From a candidate division KSB1 bacterium (lineage in GTDB: Bacteria > Zhuqueibacterota > Zhuqueibacteria > Residuimicrobiales > Krinioviventaceae): DNA of 64,000 nucleotides. Location: positions 1,178,001 to 1,242,000 of the forward strand of contig JAXHMJ010000005.1 of assembly GCA_034521575.1 (NCBI GenBank), given 5' to 3'. The notes beneath the pieces are model-generated. The model was not told the origin of the DNA and did no database searches. It saw nothing but the letters and a program-made list of their open reading frames with translations. Shown piece after piece: positions 37,416 to 46,779 of this stretch (its first letter is position 1; the number at the start of each line of letters is the position of its first letter). The translations under genes were made by a program, and so were the position numbers.

Positions 37416-37610
37416 CTATTCCGGCAAATACTCTATTTTTATTTGAAAAATACAAACCCGCGCCCATGTGCAGGAAAAATTAAATACCCATTTCCAAAGA
37501 TCAGCAATCATTGGTTCAAATGCCGGAGAATTTTTATTCTGAATATTCATGCATCCCCGTGATGCACCATATACCTGTGCACGACAATACTATGGAAAAT
37601 ATGCCTAGAT
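37416..37610 (-). pseudogene. remnant of an L,D-transpeptidase (YkuD) gene
   Basis: In the 435-bp gap before rho, the minus strand reads RAQVYGASRGCMNIQNKNSPAFEPMIADLWKWVF...YLPE*. The stop is at 37416-37418. SRGCMN is the catalytic-cysteine signature of YkuD-type transpeptidases. Just upstream, in a different frame, FHSIVVH resembles the preceding conserved histidine segment. There is no start and the N-terminal half is absent, so this is a degraded fragment. The rest of 37310-37744 is AT-rich without recognised features. Confidence 0.6.
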
Positions 37611-37744
37611 TAAACGAGCTCTCCCTTTTTTCTTTTCATATCGGATAGAGTTAATGATTAATTAACAGTAGTATTTTTGAAGAAATTTGAGGTCATATAC
37701 ATTTGAGGTGTCGGTGGTAATTATACAAAAATACACAAAATTAT

Positions 37745-39030
37745 CTAGTTTGTCAAGTAATTTATTGTATCCACCGCCTCTTTGTATATAAAATGTGACC
37801 CGGCGATACAAATCAAATCCTGCTGTCTTGTCAGCACATTTTTTACACCCTCTCTCACCTTTGTTCCGGGCAGACAGGGGATCTGTTTCCGTTTGACCCG
37901 GGATTCGAGTTCCACCGCTGATAACGCTCGGGGATTGTCAGCTTCAACCGGCTGTATACAGTCTGCTGTATCCCTGAGACCTTCCAGAATCGCATCCGTA
38001 TCCTTGTCTGATGATAATCCCAGCACAAAAGTGACGGATTTCCCCGGATAGAACGTTTCTATCAATGCTGCCAGATTCTTCACGGATGCCGGATTATGGG
38101 CAATATCAATAATGACATCCGGGTCTGTTTTGAGGACCTGGAATCGGCCGGGACGCTTGAACCCGTTCAGAGCATCGCATATTCCCTTGTCACGTATATC
38201 CCAGCCTGTTTCGCCCAACAGATCTGCAGCTTAACCGCAAGTCCGGCATTCAATACATGCACTTTGCCCGTCATAGCTGTGCGCACACGTATACTGTGAC
38301 GCCTTGTTTTCAAATCAAAATCAGTATTCTGAACACCGAGATGATGAACATTCATTTCGCAAACATCAGACAAACGATAAAAGGGGGCCTCAAGTTCCCG
38401 CGCTTTTTTTTCAAATATACGGTTTCGAACATCCTGACCAACCAAACAGGGCGTACCGGATTTGATGATGCCGGCCTTTTCTCCTGCGATCTCATCCAAA
38501 GTGGCGCCAAGAAACTGCGTATGATCTGATGAAATACTGGTAATCAGACTGATTTCGGGATGGATCACATTGGTCGCATCAAGTCGACCGCCCAGACCGG
38601 TTTCGATCACAGCAATATCGGTTTTCTGCTCCGCAAACCAGGTAAAGGCCATTGCAGTGAGGGTCTCAAAAAATGTGCTCTGACGGTGTTCCGCTGCAGA
38701 TTTCACGTTATCGGCACACTGCGCAAATTCTGATTCCGATATCGGCCGACCATTCAACTGAAGGCGCTCTGTGACACTGCACAAATGCGGCGATGTGTAG
38801 AGCCCGGTTTTGTATCCCATAGCCATCAAAATCGCAGCAAGCATCGCTGCAACGCTTCCTTTGCCATTAGTGCCGGCGATATGCACAGTTGCAAAGTGTT
38901 GATGCGGTTCTTCAAGAGCACGCATCAAATCCCTGACATTCTCCAGTCCCAGCTTCCAGCCGTATTTTTGCCGATCATACAGCCACTGAAGACGCTGCTC
39001 AAACCTTTTTGATTGTTCCGTCAAACTCAT
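37745..39030 (-). CDS. folC: bifunctional folylpolyglutamate synthase/dihydrofolate synthase (one apparent frameshift)
   Basis: Adds glutamate to folates (Mur ligase fold). The N-terminal part (39030 to ~38231) has RLQWLYDRQKYGWKLGLENV, ATP loop HIAGTNGKGSVAAMLAAIL, YTSPHL, and IETGLGGRLDATNVI. One missing base near 38231 shifts the frame; the second frame continues AADLLGETGWDIRDKGICDAL...KRPGRFQVL, DIAHNPASVKNLAALIETF and VLGLSSDKDTDAIL to the stop at 37745. Joined length ~428 aa is normal for FolC. Both halves are well conserved, so an error is likelier than a pseudogene. Confidence 0.88.
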
Positions 39031-39035
39031 ATGCT

Positions 39036-40688
39036 TTAATCGCTGCGTAAAGGAGAGTTCCAGTAAAAACGCGTCAATCCTTTAGGGGTTCCGAACCAGA
39101 TATAATTGCCTTTTAGGTAAAGCGAATAGACCCGATTATCCGCAAGCCCGTCCATGCGCGTATAATGTCTCCACCGGTTGGCGAATCGATTGTATTTGTA
39201 AACACCGTTGTCCGTCGCCACCCACACAGATTGCGCGGCAACCAGAATCCTGTGTATACCGGCAGGCACGGAATGCAGCCGTTCTGGAATCTGTTTCAAC
39301 ACATGGTGTTTTGTATCCAGGCAGCCGACTCCCTCGTCTGTCGCGAACCAGAGTTCAGAATCAAAGGCAGAAACGGCAAATACGCGGGTGTTGATAAAAT
39401 CAATATCTCCGATAAAAAATCCGGCTTGTTTCTGTTTATGGTAAAGGTACAAACCGTATTCCGTTCCCAGCCACAGAGAATCGCCATGACTGTCGACATC
39501 ATAAACCAGCAATTCCTTGTACCGCGACGGCAGAATTTGTTTAATATCCGCCGAATCGGGTCGAATAGAAGACAGGTTCAGACTGGATGCCCCTCCTTCT
39601 GTTGCAATCCAGAGGAAATCAGAATCCAATACCACATCATTGACAATATCATCGGACAGGTTATTCACCCGACGCAAGGTGCGCCAGTACTCCTGTTCGC
39701 GATCATAAAAGGCCACCCCGCCAAGTGTGCCGAAAAAAACAAACCGTTCATTCAAGTCAATAGAGGTGATTTCCGGGTTGGAAAACCCCGAAATCAAATG
39801 TGGCTCATAATAAACCGGGGGCTTTTGCACGCCGAACCAGCGGGTTATTCCGGTATAGTCATCATGATCCTGCATGCCACCCACCCAAAAACTGCTCTCA
39901 TCTTTGCCAATATCGTCTACCGTATCATCCCACAATCCAAACGGCAGCAGAGTTAGTCGGTTGGTATTCAGATCACCGCGGCCTGCTCCCAGACCCCACG
40001 TGCCTATCCAGAGATTCCCCCACTTGTCACGCACCCAGGTGGTAACCGGCCAGGTTCTGAGTTCATGATCACGGATTTCCTGTCCGGCATCATTGAACGT
40101 ATACGCGCTGAATTCGCTGTCCATAAAAAAATGCGGCAATCCGGAACGTTGGTCACGGCGGCCGAACCATTTAATATGGTCATTCAGAGCCGGCTGGGTT
40201 TGCTGAAAGTTGAAAAACTGGTTATGCGACTTGAACCAGTTGTCCCGAGAGTCCACCACAATCACATTCACACCGTCAAAGCCGATGGATTGCACCGGTG
40301 CCTGAATCATACCCATTTCATCGAAAAACTCATTATACCAGATCTCGGCTGCCGGTTCGTAACGGCTGATGCTTTTTTCAGTTACCGCCCAGACAAATCC
40401 GGTATTGGCATCTTCGGCGACCAGATAGACTTCATTTGAGGCCAGACCATTACTGACGGTCCAGGGATAGTTCCATTGATTGGCAAAATAATTATAGCGG
40501 GTAATGCCGCCGGACGACGCAAAATACACAAACGTATTCCCCAGAGAGACATAACGGACAAACCGTGTTGCGGCATAAGTGATCCAGTCTCCCTGATTGT
40601 AGGCACGGTTGGTTTCATAGATTTTCTGTTGAGCAATGGCCGGAAGGCTCAGTACAAGCAACAACAGCAGCAGAGTTTTATATTGCAT
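39036..40688 (-). CDS. exported beta-propeller protein (two-component-regulator-propeller-like)
   Basis: 550 aa, signal peptide MQYKTLLLLLLVLSLPAIAQ. Repeated short motifs such as SNGLASNEVYLVAEDANTGFVWAVTE, WLGTEYGLYLYHKQ, LWFATDEGVGCLD, VWVATDNGVYKYNR and GLADNRVYSLYLKGNYIWFGTPKGLTRFY, as in Reg_prop propeller blades. There is no kinase or T9SS domain. Its ATG overlaps the stop of the sigma-54 activator by one base, so the two are co-translated. Possibly a periplasmic sensor component; this is inference. Confidence 0.75.
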   Translation of the reverse strand: MQYKTLLLLLLVLSLPAIAQQKIYETNRAYNQGDWITYAATRFVRYVSLGNTFVYFASSGGITRYNYFANQWNYPWTVSNGLASNEVYLVAEDANTGFVWAVTEKSISRYEPAAEIWYNEFFDEMGMIQAPVQSIGFDGVNVIVVDSRDNWFKSHNQFFNFQQTQPALNDHIKWFGRRDQRSGLPHFFMDSEFSAYTFNDAGQEIRDHELRTWPVTTWVRDKWGNLWIGTWGLGAGRGDLNTNRLTLLPFGLWDDTVDDIGKDESSFWVGGMQDHDDYTGITRWFGVQKPPVYYEPHLISGFSNPEITSIDLNERFVFFGTLGGVAFYDREQEYWRTLRRVNNLSDDIVNDVVLDSDFLWIATEGGASSLNLSSIRPDSADIKQILPSRYKELLVYDVDSHGDSLWLGTEYGLYLYHKQKQAGFFIGDIDFINTRVFAVSAFDSELWFATDEGVGCLDTKHHVLKQIPERLHSVPAGIHRILVAAQSVWVATDNGVYKYNRFANRWRHYTRMDGLADNRVYSLYLKGNYIWFGTPKGLTRFYWNSPLRSD

Positions 40689-42037
40689 TATTTTAGACCA
40701 TATTTTTTGAGTTTTTTATGCAAATTCGCGCGATCCGTTTGAAGAATTTCCGCCATCCGGCTCACATTGCCCTGACATTCGGCATACCCGTTTCTCAAAA
40801 TTGATTCTTCGAAAGCATTCATTTGATCGCGCAGCGACCCTGATTCACGTTTTGCATCTGTCTGCTCAGCCCCGGGCTCAGCCCGTTCACCCAACAGGCG
40901 GACGGCATCCGAGGCAGTAATTTTATCGGCGGTCAACATGATGCTCAAGCGCTCAACAACGTTGCGCAGTTCGCGAACATTCCCCGGCCATCTGTAGCGC
41001 ATCAACGCATTCAGGGCATCATCCTCAAGTCGCTTGGGACGCTTGCCGTTTTTCACAGCATAAACATCGAGAAAATGCCGGGTCAATGCCGGAAGATCCT
41101 CAATCCGGTCGCGCAAAGCAGGGACGGTAACCGGCACTACATTCAATCGAAAATACAGGTCCTGACGAAAATGACCGTTGTTGATTTCAGTCTCCAGATT
41201 TTTGTTGGTCGCAGACAGCACCCGCACATTGAACGAATGCGGGACAGTGCTTCCCACCGGCGTAAATTCATTTTCCTGCAGCACACGCAGTAATTTTGCC
41301 TGGGTTTCCGGCGCCATATCTCCGATCTCGTCGAGAAGCAGAGTGCCATTTTCCGCTTCCTGAATCAGACCGGTCTTTTTTTTATGAGCTCCGGTAAACG
41401 CACCTTTTTCATACCCAAAGAGCTCACTTTCAATCAGTTCACGCGGCAGAGCCGCACAATTTAGCTGTAAGAACCGTCCGGGTCGGCCGCTTTTTTTGTG
41501 GATTTCCCGCGCCACCAATTCTTTTCCGGTGCCGTTTTCGCCGTAAATCAAAACCCGGCCGTCCGTCGGGGCGATCTGATCGATCATCGCCCGCAGAGAC
41601 TGCACAGGGGGTGACTCGCCGATCATCTGGTAATCCAGATCAACGCGGTTCTTCAGAGAATCCAGCTCGGCATCTTTGCGCTGCTGGTCTTCAATTTTCC
41701 GAATCTCAAGCAGAATCTTTTCGGGATTCACCGGTTTTTCAAGAAAATCATAGGCGCCTTCCCTGGTGGCATTGACCGCCGTCGAGATATCAGCCTGCCC
41801 GGATATCATAACCACTTTGGTACGCGGGCATTTGTTCCGCAGCTGTTTCAACGCCTGCAGACCGTCCATTTGCGGCATGACCACATCGCAAAACACCAGG
41901 TCAACATCCTGTTCAGCAGCCTCGTTTACCACACATCTGCCGTCAGAACAGGTGGTCACCGCATGGCCTTCTTTCATCAACAGCCAGCGCAGCGATTCAA
42001 CAATATTCGCATCATCATCAGCAACAATGATCTTCAT
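40688..42037 (-). CDS. sigma-54-dependent response regulator (NtrC family)
   Basis: 449 aa cytoplasmic activator. Receiver domain 1-120 (IIVADDDANIVESLRWLL, DLVFCDVVMPQMDG with the phospho-acceptor Asp, MISGQ, FLEKPVNPEKIL). AAA+ domain ~140-375 with Walker A GENGTGKELVAREIH, the GAFTGAHKK loop that contacts sigma-54, LLLDEIGDM and RWPGNVRELRNVVERL. C-terminal Fis-type helix-turn-helix (CQGNVSRMAEILQTDRANLHKKLKKYG). No histidine kinase is adjacent. It is a candidate, not a proven, regulator of the sigma-54-like promoters at 4259, 7135 and 10812. Confidence 0.95.
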   Translation of the reverse strand: MKIIVADDDANIVESLRWLLMKEGHAVTTCSDGRCVVNEAAEQDVDLVFCDVVMPQMDGLQALKQLRNKCPRTKVVMISGQADISTAVNATREGAYDFLEKPVNPEKILLEIRKIEDQQRKDAELDSLKNRVDLDYQMIGESPPVQSLRAMIDQIAPTDGRVLIYGENGTGKELVAREIHKKSGRPGRFLQLNCAALPRELIESELFGYEKGAFTGAHKKKTGLIQEAENGTLLLDEIGDMAPETQAKLLRVLQENEFTPVGSTVPHSFNVRVLSATNKNLETEINNGHFRQDLYFRLNVVPVTVPALRDRIEDLPALTRHFLDVYAVKNGKRPKRLEDDALNALMRYRWPGNVRELRNVVERLSIMLTADKITASDAVRLLGERAEPGAEQTDAKRESGSLRDQMNAFEESILRNGYAECQGNVSRMAEILQTDRANLHKKLKKYGLK

Positions 42038-42049
42038 ACCTGCTCCGGT

Positions 42050-43318
42050 TCAATTTTGCGCTTCCAGCATACGTTCAATACGCGCCGCGTTCGTTTGATT
42101 GGCCACAAGATTCATAATGGCATGCTCTTCGGTATACCGGACATCCAAAACCTGGGCCAAATCATGCATTTTCGCCATCAGACGGGATTGATGCAACGGA
42201 ATTTCCACAGTTATTTCTCGCGATTGCTCCTGAACCCACTCTGAAAGCTTATCCTTCAGCCGATCCAGAAAAAGACCGCGCCCCGCCGCGATAAACACCG
42301 AATCCGGATATTCTCGTTTGACCTCTTCAATAACCGAACGATCGTTGAGCAAATCAAGTTTATTGAATACATAAATCCGCGGTTTTTCACCCGCCTCCAG
42401 TTCTTTCAACACATCATGGACAGTTTTCATTTGCTCCGCAAATTCATAGCTCGAAATGTCCACCACATGCAATAACAAATCAGAATCGCGGACTTCTTCC
42501 AGAGTGCTTTTAAAAGAAGCCACAAGATGATGCGGCAATTTACGGATAAATCCTACCGTATCAATCAGCAACATTTTTTCCTGATCGGAAAATTCCAGAG
42601 CGCGCACGGTCGAATCCAGTGTGGCAAACAGTCGATCCTCGACCAGCACGCCGGCTTTGGTCAGCTCATTCAGAATTGTCGATTTTCCTGCGTTGGTATA
42701 GCCCACCAGCGCAGCCTTGAAATTATTCCGACGTTGTTTTCGACGATTATCACGCTGTTTGGCTATTTTCTCCAGTTCCGCTTCCAGATGCGCAATCCGC
42801 TTTCGAATGAATCGACGGTCAACCTCAAGCTGGGTTTCACCGGGACCGCGTGTGCCGATTCCGCCGGCCTGTCTTGAAAGGTGAGTCCATTGCCGGGTCA
42901 GACGCGGCAGCATATAATTCAACTGCGCCAGTTCCACCTGGGTTCTCGATTCACGCGTGCGCGCATGTTTGGCAAAAATATCCAGAATCAGGCCGCTGCG
43001 GTCCAGCAGTTTCACTTTGATCAATGACTCGATGTTTTTCACCTGAGCCGGAGACAGATCGTCATCAAAAATCACCAAATCGGCATCCAGATACTTGGCC
43101 ATCTGCGCCAGTTCCTGCACTTTACCCCGGCCCAGCATATACGCCGGATTAATTTTCTGTCGGGACTGAACCACTCGTTCGATCACCAGCGCGCCGGCCG
43201 TATCAGCCAGCAGTTCCAGTTCGTCCAGATATTCGTTAACCTGATGCCGGTCCTGATCCGGACGGACCATACCGACAATAATCGCTTGTTCGCGATGCTC
43301 TATGACCGTTTTATCCAA
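42050..43318 (-). CDS. hflX: GTPase HflX
   Basis: 422 aa ribosome-associated GTPase. N-terminal HflX domain (ELAQMAKYLDADLVIFDDDLSPAQVKNIE, ILDIFAKHARTRESRTQVELAQLNYMLPRLTRQW), glycine-rich GGIGTRGPGETQLEVDRR and coiled coil. G domain with G1 GYTNAGKST, G2/G3 LFATLDSTVRAL and LIDTVGFIRKLP, and G4 NKLD. Complete. Confidence 0.96.
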   Translation of the reverse strand: MDKTVIEHREQAIIVGMVRPDQDRHQVNEYLDELELLADTAGALVIERVVQSRQKINPAYMLGRGKVQELAQMAKYLDADLVIFDDDLSPAQVKNIESLIKVKLLDRSGLILDIFAKHARTRESRTQVELAQLNYMLPRLTRQWTHLSRQAGGIGTRGPGETQLEVDRRFIRKRIAHLEAELEKIAKQRDNRRKQRRNNFKAALVGYTNAGKSTILNELTKAGVLVEDRLFATLDSTVRALEFSDQEKMLLIDTVGFIRKLPHHLVASFKSTLEEVRDSDLLLHVVDISSYEFAEQMKTVHDVLKELEAGEKPRIYVFNKLDLLNDRSVIEEVKREYPDSVFIAAGRGLFLDRLKDKLSEWVQEQSREITVEIPLHQSRLMAKMHDLAQVLDVRYTEEHAIMNLVANQTNAARIERMLEAQN

Positions 43319-43337
43319 ATACTCCTCTTTCTTTATG

Positions 43338-45380
43338 TCAAGTTCCGGGTTTGACAGGAACCCGGTATACCATCATTTCCAGTACAATTAGCAACAGAAC
43401 AGCCCAGGCAAAAAACGGCCATAATTCTGTTCCGTATCGATTTGCCTGTATCTCGGTTTTAATATCAGTTCCCGGCTCCAGCATATTTATGTTAAGCGAA
43501 TCCAGGATTTCTTGTTGTATTATAGTAAAATCCGATTCATTCGGTTCCACGTTCACAGCCCATTGGTTTAACAATTCGGAATCCGCATAAAGTCCATACA
43601 TCCCCGATATTTGGGTGTCCTCATAATGAATATACAACCGTCCTTCCGGAGTTACAGAACCTGTAATATGATCGATATGATCAGGATGATGAACAGTCAG
43701 AGTTTCCTTAGCGTACAAAGCCGGCAAGGTAGTGTTCAGAGGTTGGCCCAGCTTTTTAACGGACAATTCACCAGCCGACCGCGTTCCGGCATACCGGATC
43801 ATTCTTGCGGTCAGAGGCGCAAAAATAGTTTTAAACGTCAGATCCGAGAGTCGCGGACTCTGTCCGGTTGTCATGACCAGCACCGTACCCCGACCCAGAC
43901 GTTTTTCATACAAAAACGCTGATCCGTCACTGTAACTCATAATCGGATCAATGTCCTGACTGCGCTCGGCGCGTAAAGCAAAATAAAATTCCGGTTTTTC
44001 GAAAGAAACTGTTTTGAGAAAGATGCCTGAGAACAGTGGATGCGATTTATCGATCGTTCCGAGTGTAAACACCGTGTTTTGCGATCCATAGTCGCCCAGC
44101 GATTCCAGCAGACGCGGCAGGTCCAGTTGTTCTGCCAGAGTCTGATTAAACGCTCTCAGATCAGTCCGTTCTCCCAGGATCAGCACGACACCGTTGCCCT
44201 GCTCCACGTAATCTCTGAGATCACGGGCCATACTATAATCCAGTCGTGCAATGTTGGAAAAAACCGTCACATCAGACTGCATAAAGTCTCGATTTTGTGC
44301 ATCGAGACTTGCATCCTGAAGCAAAAACGGACTGCGGCGGTCCAGAACCAGTTTAATAAAGTCTGTTTCACCGTATAACGCGACTTTTGTGCGTTCAGGC
44401 ACCTCAAACGCAAAATGCCAGATATTATCAGGCGCTATATCGTCTTGACTTAGAACAACGCGGCCGTTCACAGCGCCGGCGTGTTCAAGAGGAAAGCGAA
44501 ATGAAACCTGACGGGTTTCACCGACAGATAGAGAAACCGGAAACTGCTTCACCCGATCATTTTCCACATAAACCTGCACCAGAGCGCTTTCCACAGGCTG
44601 GGTGCCGGTGTTTTTGATCTCTATTATTGCTTCAACCGTCTGGCCGACCTGGAGAATAGTTGACACCCACTGCATGTTCTGAACAGTTAGGTTGTACACA
44701 GATGTGCTCTCAAAAAGCAGGCCGTAAATCCGAACGGATTCCGGAATTTCCGCAAGCGAGTCCGGTTCTAAATTGCCCGCTTGAAAGTCGGATAGAATAA
44801 AAATCTCCTTATTCAATCCCGGCCCCCGCAGACGGTTCAGCGCACAGGCCAGAGCTGCATTCATATCCGCACTGCGTTCGTCTATTGCAAATTGTTCCAG
44901 CTCCCGGGCGACCGCATCCTTGTCCGAGAACGAACGCTGACTCATAACCCGACCGGTGTCCGTCGGAGCGATCAGATTCAGTTCATCGCCCGGTTCCAGC
45001 ATATCTGCGATCGTCAGCGCGGAACGTCGGGCATGTTCCAGTAAACCGGCATTCTCCCGGTTGCGCTGCATACTGAATGAATTGTCAAGAATAAGTGCAA
45101 TTCTGGTTTGCGCGCGCGCCTCTGCCAATGCAGTGGTCCGCTGCTTTAGCGTGGGACGTGCAAATGCGAGAACCAGAAACAACAGGATCAACGTCCGAAG
45201 AATCAGCAGTAAAATCTGCCGAATGCGGATACGCCGCATCTGCCGGTTTTGCAGTTCCTTGAGGAAAAAAAGCGAACTGAAGGGAATTGTTTTGGTCCGG
45301 TTCCTGGCAAACAGGTGGATCAAAACAGGCAGGACAGCTGTAACTGCCGCAAACAATATGACAGGGTTTAAAAAACTCAC
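43338..45380 (-). CDS. BatA-like membrane protein with von Willebrand A domain
   Basis: 680 aa. N-terminal BatA segment with two helices (FLNPVILFAAVTAVLPVLIHLFARNRTKTIPFSSLFFLKEL and ILLLILRTLILLFLVLAFARP). A vWA domain follows with the MIDAS motif as DNSFSM. A long extracytoplasmic beta region comes next, including a glutamine-amidotransferase-like stretch (YVEQGNGVVLILGERTDLRAF), and a C-terminal helix (FFAWAVLLLIVLEMMVY). Such proteins belong to the aerotolerance-type family; their role is not settled. It is immediately upstream of hflX. Confidence 0.85.
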   Translation of the reverse strand: MSFLNPVILFAAVTAVLPVLIHLFARNRTKTIPFSSLFFLKELQNRQMRRIRIRQILLLILRTLILLFLVLAFARPTLKQRTTALAEARAQTRIALILDNSFSMQRNRENAGLLEHARRSALTIADMLEPGDELNLIAPTDTGRVMSQRSFSDKDAVARELEQFAIDERSADMNAALACALNRLRGPGLNKEIFILSDFQAGNLEPDSLAEIPESVRIYGLLFESTSVYNLTVQNMQWVSTILQVGQTVEAIIEIKNTGTQPVESALVQVYVENDRVKQFPVSLSVGETRQVSFRFPLEHAGAVNGRVVLSQDDIAPDNIWHFAFEVPERTKVALYGETDFIKLVLDRRSPFLLQDASLDAQNRDFMQSDVTVFSNIARLDYSMARDLRDYVEQGNGVVLILGERTDLRAFNQTLAEQLDLPRLLESLGDYGSQNTVFTLGTIDKSHPLFSGIFLKTVSFEKPEFYFALRAERSQDIDPIMSYSDGSAFLYEKRLGRGTVLVMTTGQSPRLSDLTFKTIFAPLTARMIRYAGTRSAGELSVKKLGQPLNTTLPALYAKETLTVHHPDHIDHITGSVTPEGRLYIHYEDTQISGMYGLYADSELLNQWAVNVEPNESDFTIIQQEILDSLNINMLEPGTDIKTEIQANRYGTELWPFFAWAVLLLIVLEMMVYRVPVKPGT

Positions 45381-45381
45381 G

Positions 45382-45963
45382 TTATAAAGGATAGATAATG
45401 TTTTCGATCAATTCGCACCACATGTGAATAATACTGATATGAATTTCCTGAATCAATTGAGAACTGTCAGACGGTACAACTATTGAATAATCATTAAGCT
45501 GTAAAAGTTCCCCACCGGATTTTCCCAACAGTGCAACAGTGTGCATTTTTTTTGCTTTGGCTGCGTGTACCGCCCGGCTCACATTTTTTGAATTTCCGCT
45601 GGTGCTGATCGAAACCAGCGCGTCATTCGATTGTCCCAAGGCCTCAACCTGGCGTTTAAATACATGTTCGATGGAAAAATCATTGGCGACAGCGGTCAAG
45701 ATCGAAGTATCAGTGCTCAGGGCAACCGCCGGAAGCGCAGGGCGGTTGCGCTGAAGCCGCCCCACAAACTCTGCTGCAAAATGCTGGGCGTCCGCAGCGC
45801 TGCCTCCGTTGCCGCAGATCAGCAGTTTTCCGCCGTTTTCGACACAATCGGATAAAACCAGAGCAGCCTGAAGAATCGATTCGGACAGCTGCTCACTGAC
45901 TGTTTTTCGGAGGTCCGCTCCTTTTTGCAGATGATTTTGTACAAGCTCTAATGATTTTTCCAC
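45382..45963 (-). CDS. gmhA: SIS-domain sedoheptulose-7-phosphate isomerase
   Basis: 193 aa. Converts sedoheptulose 7-phosphate to D-glycero-heptose 7-phosphate for LPS core heptose. LLICGNGGSAADAQHFAAEFVGRL, ALSTDTSILTAVANDFS, ISTSGNSKNVSRAV and EIHISIIHMWCELIE are all GmhA signatures. Length is typical. It sits in an envelope-polysaccharide neighbourhood (CpsB-like phosphatase next). Confidence 0.92.
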   Translation of the reverse strand: MEKSLELVQNHLQKGADLRKTVSEQLSESILQAALVLSDCVENGGKLLICGNGGSAADAQHFAAEFVGRLQRNRPALPAVALSTDTSILTAVANDFSIEHVFKRQVEALGQSNDALVSISTSGNSKNVSRAVHAAKAKKMHTVALLGKSGGELLQLNDYSIVVPSDSSQLIQEIHISIIHMWCELIENIIYPL

Positions 45964-45970
45964 GGCAACC

Positions 45971-46762
45971 TCATGACTTTAACAAAGACTTTATACGCGA
46001 GAACATGGATTTATTGCGACTGGAAATCGATTCCGGCTCATGGTATTCGATCAGATCACCCTTTATGATTCGCAATGGATTTTCATTGAACAAAATCCGG
46101 GCCCGTTCTTCTCCCCACATGTTTTTGACCAGATTATAGGCTTGTCTTAATTGTAAAGTGCGCGACTGGTCATCATGTGCGTCTGTGGCGATGAGATGCG
46201 CCGCATTCGCCTGCAAAAGCGTGTGAGCGACAGTCTGAACCTGCTGACCGAATCCGCCCAACAAACTCCCGGCTGTCACCTGTAATAACGCGCCATTTTT
46301 AACCAGTTCGATGGCATTTTGCGGATTCCTGACAATACTGCCATTGCGTTCCGGATGCGCAATGACCGGCGTTTTATCAAGAGGCAGACTCTGAAAAAAA
46401 TGCCTGGCAACAAAAGACGGAATCATAGCCATGGGAAATTCAATCAAAAAATAACGACCGTTCTGGGCCAGCGTGGTCATGTCCTTATCGAAACGAAAAT
46501 TCGGCTGAACATAGAGTTCCGAACCCAGATACAAATTGATCGGAATTTCAGCATCCTGCTTGCGCGCAACCAGTTCTTTGAACAGCTTTACAAATTTATA
46601 TTCATCATCAAGATCATTATTGGAAAAAATGTGCGGCGTACAAACAATATCCGTAATACCATCTTCCCGCGCCTGCTCAAGCATTCGAAGCGACATATTC
46701 CAGTCTTCAGAGCCGTCATCACAGTATGGAATGAGATGTGAATGCGTGTCAACGAGTTTCAT
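45971..46762 (-). CDS. CpsB/YwqE-type tyrosine-protein phosphatase (PHP domain)
   Basis: 263 aa. PHP metallophosphatase fold: VDTHSHLIPYCDDGSEDWNMSL, DIVCTPHIFSNND, LYLGSELYVQP, ILIEFP-like YFLIEFPMAMIPSFV, PVIAHPERNGSI and LIATDAHDDQSR. It thus has the His/Asp metal ligands of CpsB. These enzymes control tyrosine kinases for capsule or exopolysaccharide export. No such kinase is in the window. Confidence 0.9.
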   Translation of the reverse strand: MKLVDTHSHLIPYCDDGSEDWNMSLRMLEQAREDGITDIVCTPHIFSNNDLDDEYKFVKLFKELVARKQDAEIPINLYLGSELYVQPNFRFDKDMTTLAQNGRYFLIEFPMAMIPSFVARHFFQSLPLDKTPVIAHPERNGSIVRNPQNAIELVKNGALLQVTAGSLLGGFGQQVQTVAHTLLQANAAHLIATDAHDDQSRTLQLRQAYNLVKNMWGEERARILFNENPLRIIKGDLIEYHEPESISSRNKSMFSRIKSLLKS

Positions 46763-46779
46763 AAGGGGCTTTCACAATT

